A stretch of 64,000 nucleotides of DNA from Pseudotabrizicola algicola. Lineage in GTDB: Bacteria > Pseudomonadota > Alphaproteobacteria > Rhodobacterales > Rhodobacteraceae. The notes under the pieces are model-generated. The model saw only the letters and a program-made list of their open reading frames with translations, searched no databases and had not been told where the DNA came from. The DNA lies in NCBI RefSeq assembly GCF_010915705.1, contig NZ_JAAIKE010000002.1:248001-312000 (forward strand), given 5' to 3'. Within the stretch, counting starts at the first letter, position 1. Every line of letters begins with the position of its first letter. Both the position numbers and the translations under genes were made by a program. Shown piece after piece: positions 32,054 through 43,000 of this stretch.

Positions 32054-33381
32054 GCGGGTTCTCCCTCTGGTTTCACCCAGAATAGCAAAATCAACCCGAT
32101 CAGGAAGAGCACGATCAACGGGGTCACGCCAAGTTGTTGGCTTCCCGTTACATCCGTCACCACCCCGATCGACAGCGGCGCGATGAACGACGTCGCCTTG
32201 CCGGCGAGCGCGTAGAGGCCAAAGGCTTCCGTCATCCGCCCCGGCTCCGCCTGCCGCACCATCATCGTGCGGCTGGACGATTGCAGCGATCCGCCGCCCG
32301 CCCCGATCAGCGCGCCAAGGATATAGAATGCCACATCCGGCAGCCTGCTGTCCGGCCCGACCGGCACCCCGAACACCGACTCTCGACTCACAAAGACCAC
32401 CGCCACCGCCACCAGCGTCAGCACAACCACATTCAGGATGATGACCGGCTTCGGTCCCATCCGGCTGTCCATCTTGCCGCCCAGCCACGCAAAGATTGCC
32501 CCGGTCAGCGCGGCCAGAATGCCGAAAATCCCCACATTGGTGACAGACCAGTCCAGCACCCCCGCCGCATAGATGCCGCCGAACACATACATGCCGTTCA
32601 GTGCATCGCGGTAGAACATCGACGATCCCAGATAGGCAAACAGGCTGCGCTGCCGTGGCAGGCGCGCCAGCGTCTGCTTCAACTCCGGCCAAGCCGCACG
32701 CGCCGCCTGCCCGATCGGCAAGGCATCCGCTTTGCGCGGTTCTTTCACCCACAGGAAAAACGGGATCATGAACACCGCATACCAGACCGCAACCAGCGGC
32801 CCGACAGAGCGGGTGCCTTCCCGCGTTTCGGGGTCCAGCCCGAAGATCGGCGGAATCCCGAGCAAGGTGCGCCCCGAGGCCCCCTCGGCCAGCAGCAACA
32901 GCATGATGATCAGGGCGACAATGCCGCCCATGTAGCCAAAGGCCCATCCATTGCCCGAAACCCGCCCCAGATCGGCGCGCGGGCAAAGGTCCGGCAGCAT
33001 CGCATTGGTGAATGTGGTGGCAAATTCCATCCCGATCAGGCCGAGACAGAAGAACAGCATCACCCACCAGACATTGAAATCCGCCGGAGCCGAATACCAC
33101 AGCCCCCAGGCCCCGATGACGTAAAGCGCCGAAAACAGCCAGATGAACGCCATCCGCCCGCCAGACTTGTCCGCAACCGCCCCCAAAAGCGGCGACAGGA
33201 CGGCAATCACCAACCCCGCCGTGCCGACGCCATAGCCCCAGATCGCCTGCGCCGCGCTGCCATCGCCGATGACCGAAACCACGTAGGGGCCGAAAATGAA
33301 GGTCAAAAGCAGCGTGTTATAGGGCTGGCTGGCCCAGTCAAAGAAATACCAGCCCCAGATGCGCTTGCTTGCCGCTGTCAT
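32050..33381 (-). CDS. MFS transporter, UMF1 family
   Basis: This is a 443-residue permease with 12 hydrophobic segments, similar to the UMF1/Atg22-like branch of the major facilitator superfamily. The start KRIWGWYFFDWASQPYNTL is the UMF1 hallmark (YDWANSAY-like), followed by SPLLGAVADKSGGRM, the loop 2-3 motif. A mid loop holds VKEPRKADALPIGQ. Substrates of such proteins are poorly known, with amino acids suggested for Atg22. It leads the mepA/phytase-like operon. Confidence 0.88.
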   Translation of the reverse strand: MTAASKRIWGWYFFDWASQPYNTLLLTFIFGPYVVSVIGDGSAAQAIWGYGVGTAGLVIAVLSPLLGAVADKSGGRMAFIWLFSALYVIGAWGLWYSAPADFNVWWVMLFFCLGLIGMEFATTFTNAMLPDLCPRADLGRVSGNGWAFGYMGGIVALIIMLLLLAEGASGRTLLGIPPIFGLDPETREGTRSVGPLVAVWYAVFMIPFFLWVKEPRKADALPIGQAARAAWPELKQTLARLPRQRSLFAYLGSSMFYRDALNGMYVFGGIYAAGVLDWSVTNVGIFGILAALTGAIFAWLGGKMDSRMGPKPVIILNVVVLTLVAVAVVFVSRESVFGVPVGPDSRLPDVAFYILGALIGAGGGSLQSSSRTMMVRQAEPGRMTEAFGLYALAGKATSFIAPLSIGVVTDVTGSQQLGVTPLIVLFLIGLILLFWVKPEGEPA

Positions 33382-33472
33382 TCCGGTCCCCCGACAGGCC
33401 TTGCTGGCCCTTTGCCGGATCAAAGCCCGAAAACCCGCCCGCGCGCAAGACGCGCCCGCCGGCAAACACGCC

Positions 33473-34018
33473 TTACTGCATCGGCGGCCAAGGCCGCTCG
33501 GCATCCGCGGCGATCCACGCGGTCACCCAATCGGGCAGCGCCGGACTTTCGGGCGAAAGGCCGAAGGCCCGCGCCATATCGGCAGGCGGCACGATTCCCG
33601 CCTTGCCACGCTCGCCCGCACCCGTCACCGCCGAGCGGATCAGGATATGCGAGGTGCATTCGCCACGCCGCCACATCGACTGCTCGATATACAGGAACCG
33701 GGCATCCCAGCCGATGATCCGCGTGCGCATCTCCAGCCGGTGAAACATCTTCACCCGTTTGCGATAGCGTGTCGAATTGCCCGCCACCGCAAGGCCCCAG
33801 CCCCGCGCCTTCAGCACCTTGTGCAGCCCCATGCGCTGCCCCAGCGGTATCCGCCCCAGATCATACAGGGTCAGCGTCCTCCCGTTGTTCAACTCCATCC
33901 ACGGGTCAATGTCCCACGGCCAGCAGACGTGGTGGCTCACATGGGTGTCAAACAGCCCCAGCTTGGGAGACTTGCGGAACTTGAACACTTCCTTGAACAT
34001 TCGGGCATAGGGGTACAT
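33473..34018 (-). CDS. Acyl-CoA thioesterase-like hotdog protein
   Basis: This 181-residue protein resembles 4-hydroxybenzoyl-CoA/THEM6-type thioesterases. The hotdog core is DPWMELNNGRTLTLYDLGR, with the Asn-Asn pair where the active site lies, followed by GNSTRYRKRVKMFHRLEMRT and ARFLYIEQSMWRRGECTSH. The ATG at 34018 is chosen because the next 20 codons upstream look non-coding. It is divergent from yggT. The natural substrate is unknown. Confidence 0.8.
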   Translation of the reverse strand: MYPYARMFKEVFKFRKSPKLGLFDTHVSHHVCWPWDIDPWMELNNGRTLTLYDLGRIPLGQRMGLHKVLKARGWGLAVAGNSTRYRKRVKMFHRLEMRTRIIGWDARFLYIEQSMWRRGECTSHILIRSAVTGAGERGKAGIVPPADMARAFGLSPESPALPDWVTAWIAADAERPWPPMQ

Positions 34019-34186
34019 GCGCAGCCACTCCGGTTTGACCGCCCTCCCCTGCCCCGCCCTTCCCCGAACGTCAAGCAAGACGCGGCGGAAGGCGGTTGCC
34101 CTTTACAGGCCCCGTTGATACCACTGACACAACACTTTGTGCCGCGCCACGGCTCCACCACATTCACGGCTTCAGGAGGCCCGCCC

Positions 34187-34474
34187 ATGACCTCGCTTCT
34201 GCAAATCCTGCTTTTGATCATCAGCATCGTGCAATGGATCATCATTGCCCATATCATCATGAGCTGGCTGATCAATTTTCAGGTGCTCAACCTGCGCCAG
34301 CCGCTTGTGGCCCAGATCTGGGACGGGCTGAACCGTCTGGTGGAACCCGTGTATTCCCGCGTCCGCGCCTTCCTGCCCAACATGGGGGGGCTTGATCTGG
34401 CCCCGCTGGTGGTGCTGATCGGCATCTACGCCCTGCGGATCATCCTGATCAACAACGCCGCCGCCTTCTATTAA
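34187..34474 (+). CDS. YggT family membrane protein
   Basis: This 95-residue inner-membrane protein has two hydrophobic segments and belongs to the YggT/YlmG family. Typical stretches are QWIIIAHIIMSWLINFQV and LVEPVYSRVRAFLPNMGGLDLAPLVVLI. Homologues in other bacteria and plastids are linked to cell division and envelope organisation. A strong AGGAGG ribosome site precedes the ATG. recQ follows after 13 bases. Confidence 0.9.
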   Translation: MTSLLQILLLIISIVQWIIIAHIIMSWLINFQVLNLRQPLVAQIWDGLNRLVEPVYSRVRAFLPNMGGLDLAPLVVLIGIYALRIILINNAAAFY

Positions 34475-34487
34475 GGTCGCCGCCCCC

Positions 34488-36530
<2,043 letters not shown>

Positions 36531-36592
36531 CCCATAGGGGTGGACATGGCAGCACCACACCATATCTTGTCGGCCCAAAGAAAGGGCCTGCC

Positions 36593-37387
36593 ATGCTGAC
36601 TGTAATCTCCCCCGCCAAAAAGCTGAACGAGGTGCCACAGGCCCTTCCCGACGGCCATCAGATGACGGAGCCGGAATTCGCGGCAGAGGCGCTGGAACTG
36701 GCAACCCTTGCCCGCGATCTGTCGGTCGATCAGCTGCGCAAGCTCAGCCACATCTCCGAACCGCTTGCCCGCCTGAACCGCGACCGTTTCGCCGCCTTCA
36801 GCGCCACGCCCGCCCCCGGAACCATCTACCCCGCCGTGCAATGCTTTGCGGGCGATACCTATCAGGGGCTCGAGGTGCGCACGATGCCCGCCCCGGCGCT
36901 GGACTGGGCCGCGGGGCATCTGCGCATCCTGTCGGGGCTTTACGGCCTCTTGCGCCCGTTTGATGCGATTCAGGCCTACCGCCTTGAAATGGGCAGCCGT
37001 CTGGCAAACCCGCGCGGGGCCGATCTTTACGCCTTCTGGGGCACCCGCATCGCGCAATCGCTCAACGCCCTCGCCGCCGAGCAAAAGGCCAAGGCCTTGA
37101 TCAACTGCGCCTCGATCGAGTATTTCGGCGCGGTGGACCGCGCGATGCTGCGCCTGCCGGTCGTCACCCCTGTCTTTCTGGAAGAGCGTGACGGGCAGGC
37201 CAAGACCGTCAGCTTCTGGGCCAAGCGGGCGCGCGGCGCGATGGCGCGCTTCATCTGCGAACACCGGCTCATCAACCCTGACGACCTGCGCGGCTTCACC
37301 GCCGGCGGCTACAGCCACCGCGCCGATCTGTCGGGCGACGGGCAGATGGTGTTCCTGCGCAGCGCCGCCGCCCAAGAGGCAGCCTAG
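36593..37387 (+). CDS. yaaA: Peroxide stress protein YaaA
   Basis: This 264-residue DUF328 protein starts MLTVISPAKKL, the family hallmark. Further motifs are YPAVQCFAGDTYQGLEVRTM, RILSGLYGLLRPFDAIQAYRL and KRARGAMARFICEHR. In E. coli YaaA limits free iron and DNA damage under peroxide and binds DNA. The stop overlaps the convergent histidine-kinase stop on a CTAG. Confidence 0.94.
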   Translation: MLTVISPAKKLNEVPQALPDGHQMTEPEFAAEALELATLARDLSVDQLRKLSHISEPLARLNRDRFAAFSATPAPGTIYPAVQCFAGDTYQGLEVRTMPAPALDWAAGHLRILSGLYGLLRPFDAIQAYRLEMGSRLANPRGADLYAFWGTRIAQSLNALAAEQKAKALINCASIEYFGAVDRAMLRLPVVTPVFLEERDGQAKTVSFWAKRARGAMARFICEHRLINPDDLRGFTAGGYSHRADLSGDGQMVFLRSAAAQEAA

Positions 37388-39924
37388 GCCGCCTCGCCCA
37401 AAGGGCGCGCCTCATCGGGGCAGTATTCGACCATCACCTCGAGGATCGCCGATTTGCGCAGCGGTTTGGTCAGATACTTGTCCAGCCCCGCTGCCAGAAT
37501 TGCCCCGCTGTCCCCCTCCATCGCATGGGCGGTCAGCGCGACGATCGGCACGCGGCTCCGGCCCTCTTCCATCAGCCGGATCGCGCGCGCCGCCTCGCGG
37601 CCATCCATCTCGGGCATGGAAATATCCATGAAGATCAGATCGGGCTTCCAGCTCTGAAACTGCTCCACCGCTTCAAGCCCGTTGCTGGCAAAGCGCAAGT
37701 CTATGTCCATATCCTTGACCATTTTGGCAAAAACCAGCTGGTTGGTGCGGTTGTCCTCGGCCGCCAGAACGCGCATCTTGCGCCGGCCGCTGGGGGGCGG
37801 GGGCGCGGCGGGGGGCAACACCTGCACCGAAAGCTCTTGCAGATGCCGGTAAAGCTCCGAGCGCAGGAGCGGCTTTTGCAAGATCGCCGTCAGCCCCGCC
37901 TCTCCCGAGGCGCGCGCGACGACGGGGTTTGACGACAGCATCACAACCGGCATTGCATGCCCCACCGCCCGGATGTGCCGCGCCAGCGTCAGCCCGTCCA
38001 TCTCGGGCATGTCATGATCGGTCAGCACCACATCAAAGCGGGCATCGGCCGCAAGCAGGGCCAGTGCCTCCGCGCCCGAGCGGCAGAGCGTGACAGCAAT
38101 GCCGTGCGGCGTCAGTTGCCGCTCCAGAATGGTGCGGTTGATGAACTGGTCATCTACCACCAGCGCCCGCCGCAATGTGATCGGCAACCGCGCCGCAGGG
38201 GCGGCTTCCGAAACCGGCAGGCAGACGCGGAACCCGAAACAGGCACCCTTGCCCAATTCGCTGTCCACCCAGACCGAGCCGTCCATCTTCTCGATCAGCC
38301 GCCGCGTGATCGCAAGGCCAAGGCCGGTGCCTTCGAACTTGCGGTTCTGCTGGTCGTCCACCTGATTGAACTCGCCGAAGATATGCTCGAGATTGGCCGC
38401 CGAAATCCCGATGCCCGTGTCCTCGACCGTCACATGCAGGTTCTGGGCGCCTTCCGCGCCTTCGGGTCCGACCACCCGCACCAGAACATGGCCCTGATCG
38501 GTGAACTTCACCGCATTGCCCATCAGATTGGTCAGCACCTGCCGGATACGCCCCGGATCGCCCACAAAGCGCGTGGGCAGGAACATGTCATAATCGATGA
38601 TCAGGTCGATCCCCTTGGCCCGTGCGCGCGGCTGCAAGAGCATCGCCACCTCATGGATGGTGCGCTCCAGATCGAAGGGTTCGGGGTGCAGCGTCAGCCG
38701 CTCCGCCTCGATCTTGGAGTAATCCAGTATGTCATTGATGATGACCAAAAGCGCCTCGCCCGAAGAGCGGATGGTCTCGGCAAACAGGCGCTGTTCCTCG
38801 GTAAGGGCGGTATCGCACAGCAATTCGGCCATGCCCACGACGCCATTCATCGGCGTGCGGATCTCGTGGCTCATGTTCGCCAGAAAGGCCGATTTGGCCC
38901 GGTTCGCCGCCTCGGCCTGCGCACGGGCGGCCTCCAGCGCGGCCTGCTGCTCTTTCCAGTCGGTGATATCCACGCGCAGACCGACCCGCCCGCCATCGGG
39001 CGTGCTCTGCTCCAGCACCCGCAGCCACCGCCCGTTGGAAATCTTCTGCTCGTGGATCGACGACGGCGCGCGGTGCAGAGCCATGCGCTCCGACATCCAT
39101 TCCGCCTCGCGCCCGACCGCTTCGGCATATTTGCCATGCGCCAGACCGTTGCGCAGAATATCCTCGAACGTCACACCGGGGCGCAGGATGCCCGCGCTTT
39201 CGGGGTGGATGTCCCGATACTGTTGATTGCAGGTCAAAAGCCTGTCCTCCCTGTCAAAAAGCACAAATCCATCCGGGATCGCCTCGATCGCGGCCCAGAT
39301 CCGCATCTGTTCGGTGATGTCGATCGCCAGAGTCACCAGATCGCCATCGCGCGCCCGCCGGTCCATCAGGCGCAGGTAATTGCCATTGGCCATCTGCACG
39401 ACGACAGGCTCGATCACCTCGGCGTCCAGCCGCGACAGCATGCGCGCCACCCAGTCAGAGGCCGCCTCGCCTTCCAGCCGCACCAGCCCGTCTGCGGCAG
39501 CCGCGTGCAGCACGCTGCCATAGGTCACGCCGGGGGCCACGCTCAGCCCCGGAAAGGCCGCCAGATAGGCGCGATTCGCGGCCACCATCTGCAGGCCGGA
39601 ATCGAAGACGGCAAAGCCATCACGAATCGTATCGATCGAATCCCACAGCCGCCGTTCGGCCATCACCGCAACCGTATGCGCCTGCTCCAGCGCGGTCACA
39701 AAGCGCGCGTTCTGGCCCTTCAGCGCCTCGGCCTCCGATTGCGCCTCGCGCACGACAGAGCGTTGCACCACGATCTCATCGGACAGCAGCCGCGCATGCA
39801 TGGCCAGCTTTTCATTGGCGGCAAAAAGCTCACGGCTTTTCTGTTCCAGCAAACGTTCGGCCGCCAGTCGGGCGCGCCGTTCCTTTGCCAGTTTCTCCGT
39901 CATGTCCATGCCGACCCGTCCCAT
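37384..39924 (-). CDS. Hybrid sensor histidine kinase with two receiver domains
   Basis: This is a soluble kinase of about 846 residues. It begins with a coiled coil (AKERRARLAAERLLEQKSRE), then two PAS domains (IDTIRDGFAVFDSGLQM and AIPDGFVLFDREDRLLTCNQ). A HisKA domain follows (phospho-His in NMSHEIRTPMNGVVGMAEL), then HATPase (LTNLMGNAVKFTDQG, VEDTGIGI, FEGTGLGLAI). Two receivers end the protein, with VLTDHDMPEMDGL and DLIFMDISMPEMDG. No membrane segment is seen, so it senses inside the cell. No cognate regulator gene is adjacent. The start may be the ATG at 39924, 39909 or 39903. Confidence 0.92.
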   Translation of the reverse strand: MGRVGMDMTEKLAKERRARLAAERLLEQKSRELFAANEKLAMHARLLSDEIVVQRSVVREAQSEAEALKGQNARFVTALEQAHTVAVMAERRLWDSIDTIRDGFAVFDSGLQMVAANRAYLAAFPGLSVAPGVTYGSVLHAAAADGLVRLEGEAASDWVARMLSRLDAEVIEPVVVQMANGNYLRLMDRRARDGDLVTLAIDITEQMRIWAAIEAIPDGFVLFDREDRLLTCNQQYRDIHPESAGILRPGVTFEDILRNGLAHGKYAEAVGREAEWMSERMALHRAPSSIHEQKISNGRWLRVLEQSTPDGGRVGLRVDITDWKEQQAALEAARAQAEAANRAKSAFLANMSHEIRTPMNGVVGMAELLCDTALTEEQRLFAETIRSSGEALLVIINDILDYSKIEAERLTLHPEPFDLERTIHEVAMLLQPRARAKGIDLIIDYDMFLPTRFVGDPGRIRQVLTNLMGNAVKFTDQGHVLVRVVGPEGAEGAQNLHVTVEDTGIGISAANLEHIFGEFNQVDDQQNRKFEGTGLGLAITRRLIEKMDGSVWVDSELGKGACFGFRVCLPVSEAAPAARLPITLRRALVVDDQFINRTILERQLTPHGIAVTLCRSGAEALALLAADARFDVVLTDHDMPEMDGLTLARHIRAVGHAMPVVMLSSNPVVARASGEAGLTAILQKPLLRSELYRHLQELSVQVLPPAAPPPPSGRRKMRVLAAEDNRTNQLVFAKMVKDMDIDLRFASNGLEAVEQFQSWKPDLIFMDISMPEMDGREAARAIRLMEEGRSRVPIVALTAHAMEGDSGAILAAGLDKYLTKPLRKSAILEVMVEYCPDEARPLGEAA

Positions 39925-40077
39925 GTCCCGCCATTCTGCGCAGGACCCAAGACCGGACCATAATCGCAACAGAATGAACGGGGCCTTAACATGACAAATC
40001 GTGACAGCGGTCGCGCGACGCTTGCATGGTGTGACCCGCCGCCGCATCATGCGCCCCAGTCAAGCGGGGGGCATCTC

Positions 40078-43000
40078 ATGCGGTTTTTCGGTTCGGTTCT
40101 CGTGGCCAGTCTGGCCTTTGCCTTGCCCGGTTTCGCGCAGGACAGCGCCTTGGTGCCACCCAAGCGGGCGGTGCTCTCGCAAGATGTCGACCTGCCGGGC
40201 GGCGATATCGCGCAGCTTTTCGACACCACCCTCGAAGCCTGCGAGCGCGCCTGCCTCAGCACGGCGCAATGCACCGCCTTCACCTTCAACACGCGCAATG
40301 GCTCCTGCTTTCCCAAGGCCGGGCCGGGCGCGGCCAGCCCCTATCTGGGGGCGATCTCGGCGCAGATCCTTCCCGCCGCCACCGGCGCGGAAGACCGTGC
40401 CAGAACCCGCCTTCCCGACCTGCGCTTTCTGTCCGACGACGATACGCGCAACGCCCGCGCACAGGCCGATTCCCTTGGCCGCAGCCATCCGGCCAATGAC
40501 ATCGCCGCCGCCAGCCATGCGCAGGCCGCCGCCGAGGCCGAGGCCCGCAATGACCTGCCCGCCGCCCTCCGCTCGGCGGGCGCCGCGCTCGTCCAGACCG
40601 ACACGCCCGAGGCATGGCTCGAATACGCCCGCCTCTCGCTGATGGCGGGCAGGCGCGACAGCTCCGGCCAGCCCGCCCTGCGCGAACAGGCGCTGCAGGC
40701 CAGCATCAACGCCTATCTGCGCGCCGAAAGCGCGCCCCTGCGGCACAGCATCCTTGTCATCATGGCCGAGGCGCTCGAAACGCTGGCACGGGGCCGTGAA
40801 ATGGTGGGCGCGCTGCGTCTGGCCCAGTCGCTGCAACCGCGTGATGACACCGCCGCCGCGCTGGAAGAGGCCATTGGCAAATACGGCTTCCGCATCACCG
40901 ATCATGACGTGCAGGCCGATTCCCTGCGCCCGCGCATCTGCGCCAGCTTCTCGGAAGATCTGGTCAAGGCGGGGGTGGATTACGAAACCTTCGTCCAGCT
41001 GCCGCAACCCGGCCTGACCGTCACCTCCGACGGCTATCGCCAGCTCTGCGTCGAAGGGCTGGCGCATGGCGCGCGCTATACGCTGACCTTCCGCGAAGGG
41101 CTGCCCGCTGCCGACGGGCAGGAACTGGCGAAATCGGTCGCCATCACCGCCTATGTGCGCGACCGCGCCGCCGGAGTGCGCTTTCCGGGCCGCGCCTATG
41201 TGCTGCCCAAGGGTGAAGGGGCCGCCATCCCGGTGGAAACCGTCAACACCGACACGCTTGACCTGACGCTGTTCCGCGTGACCGACCGCAACCTCCTCCG
41301 CGCCTTCCAGAACGGCTATTTCAGCCAGCCGATTGCCAACTGGCAGGAAGGCTATTTCGACGGCGAAATCGGCGCGCAGATCTGGCAGGGCAGCGCCACA
41401 GTCGGGCTGGAGGTGAACCGCGACGTCACCACCCGCCTGCCCTTGGCAGATGCGCTGCGTGGTCAGCCTGCGGGCGTCTACGCGCTCAAGGCCGCGGTTC
41501 CCGGTGTCGACCCCTATGTCATTCCCGCGGGTTGGCAGTGGTTTGTCGTCTCCGACCTCGGGCTGACCACGATGTCGGGGGTCGATGGCCTGCATGTGTT
41601 CGTGCGCAGCCTTGGCTCGGCGCAGGCCCTGTCCGGCGCCACGGTAGACCTTCTGTCCACCGCCAATGAGGTGCTTGGCACCGCGACCACCGATGCAATG
41701 GGCTATGCCCGCTTTGATGCGGGCCTGACGCGCGGCACCGGCGGGGCCGCCCCCGCGCTGGTCGTGGCGCGCAATGGCGAAGATGACCTTGCCTTCCTGT
41801 CGCTGACCGATCCCGAATTCGACCTGTCGGATCGCGGCGTCGAAGGCCGCCCCGCCGCCCCGCCGGTGGATGTCTTCCTGACCACCGATCGCGGGGCCTA
41901 CAGGGCGGGTGAAACCGTCTATGCCACCGCCCTTGCCCGCGACGGGGCCGCCGCCGCCGTGCCGGGCCTGCCGCTCACCGCGCGGCTCAAGCGCCCCGAT
42001 GGCGTCGAATATTCCCGTGCCTTGGTCGAAGATTCCGGCGCGGGCGGCCATGTCTTTGCCCTGCCCATCGCAGGCACCGCCCCGCGCGGCGTCTGGCGGC
42101 TCGAAGTGCTGGCCGACCCCGCCGCCGAACCCCTCACCAGCCGCACCTTTCTGGTCGAGGATTTCCTGCCCGAGCGCATCGATTTTGACCTGACGCTGAA
42201 CGAACCCGAACTGCGGCTGGGCGATATCCCCACGATCACCGTCAACGCCCGCTATCTCTTCGGTGCCCCCGGCGCCGATCTGGCAATCGAAGGGGAAGTG
42301 CTCTTGCGCGCCGCCTCGCAGATCGAGGGCTTTGCAGGCTATGTCTTTGGCCCGCATGACGAACCCTTTGGCGCGCGCATGGAAACCTTTGGCGGCGACC
42401 GCACCGATGCCGCCGGTCTTGCCCTGATCTCCCCGCTGCTGCCCGAGGCCGAGGCCCCCAGGCAACCGCTGGAGGCGCGCTTCACCGTCCGCGTCGCCGA
42501 AGGCTCGGGCCGTCCCGTGGAACGCCAGCTGACCAAACTGCTGACCCCGACCACCCCGATGATCGGCGTCCGCCCGATGTTCGAAGATGTGGTCGCCGAA
42601 GGCACCGAGGCGCGCTTCAACCTGATCGGCCTTGGCGCCAATGGCAAATCCGCCGCGATGGATGTCGACTGGCAGATCACCCGGATCGAGACGAATTACC
42701 AATGGTATCAAAGCTATGGCGCGTGGAACTGGGAACCCGTCATCACCCGCACCATTGCCGCCGAAGGCACGGCGCAACTTGGCCCGCAAGCGGTGGAAAT
42801 CGCCGCGCCCGTGCAATGGGGCGAATATGAACTGCGGGTGACCTCCGCCACCGGCGCGGTCACCTCTACCACCTTCTACGCGGGCTGGTATGCCCCCGCC
42901 GATGTGTCCTCGACACCAGACACGCTGGACCTCTCGCTCGACAAACCGGCCTACAAATCCGGCGACACCGCCACCTTGCGCATCGTGCCGCGTGCCGCTG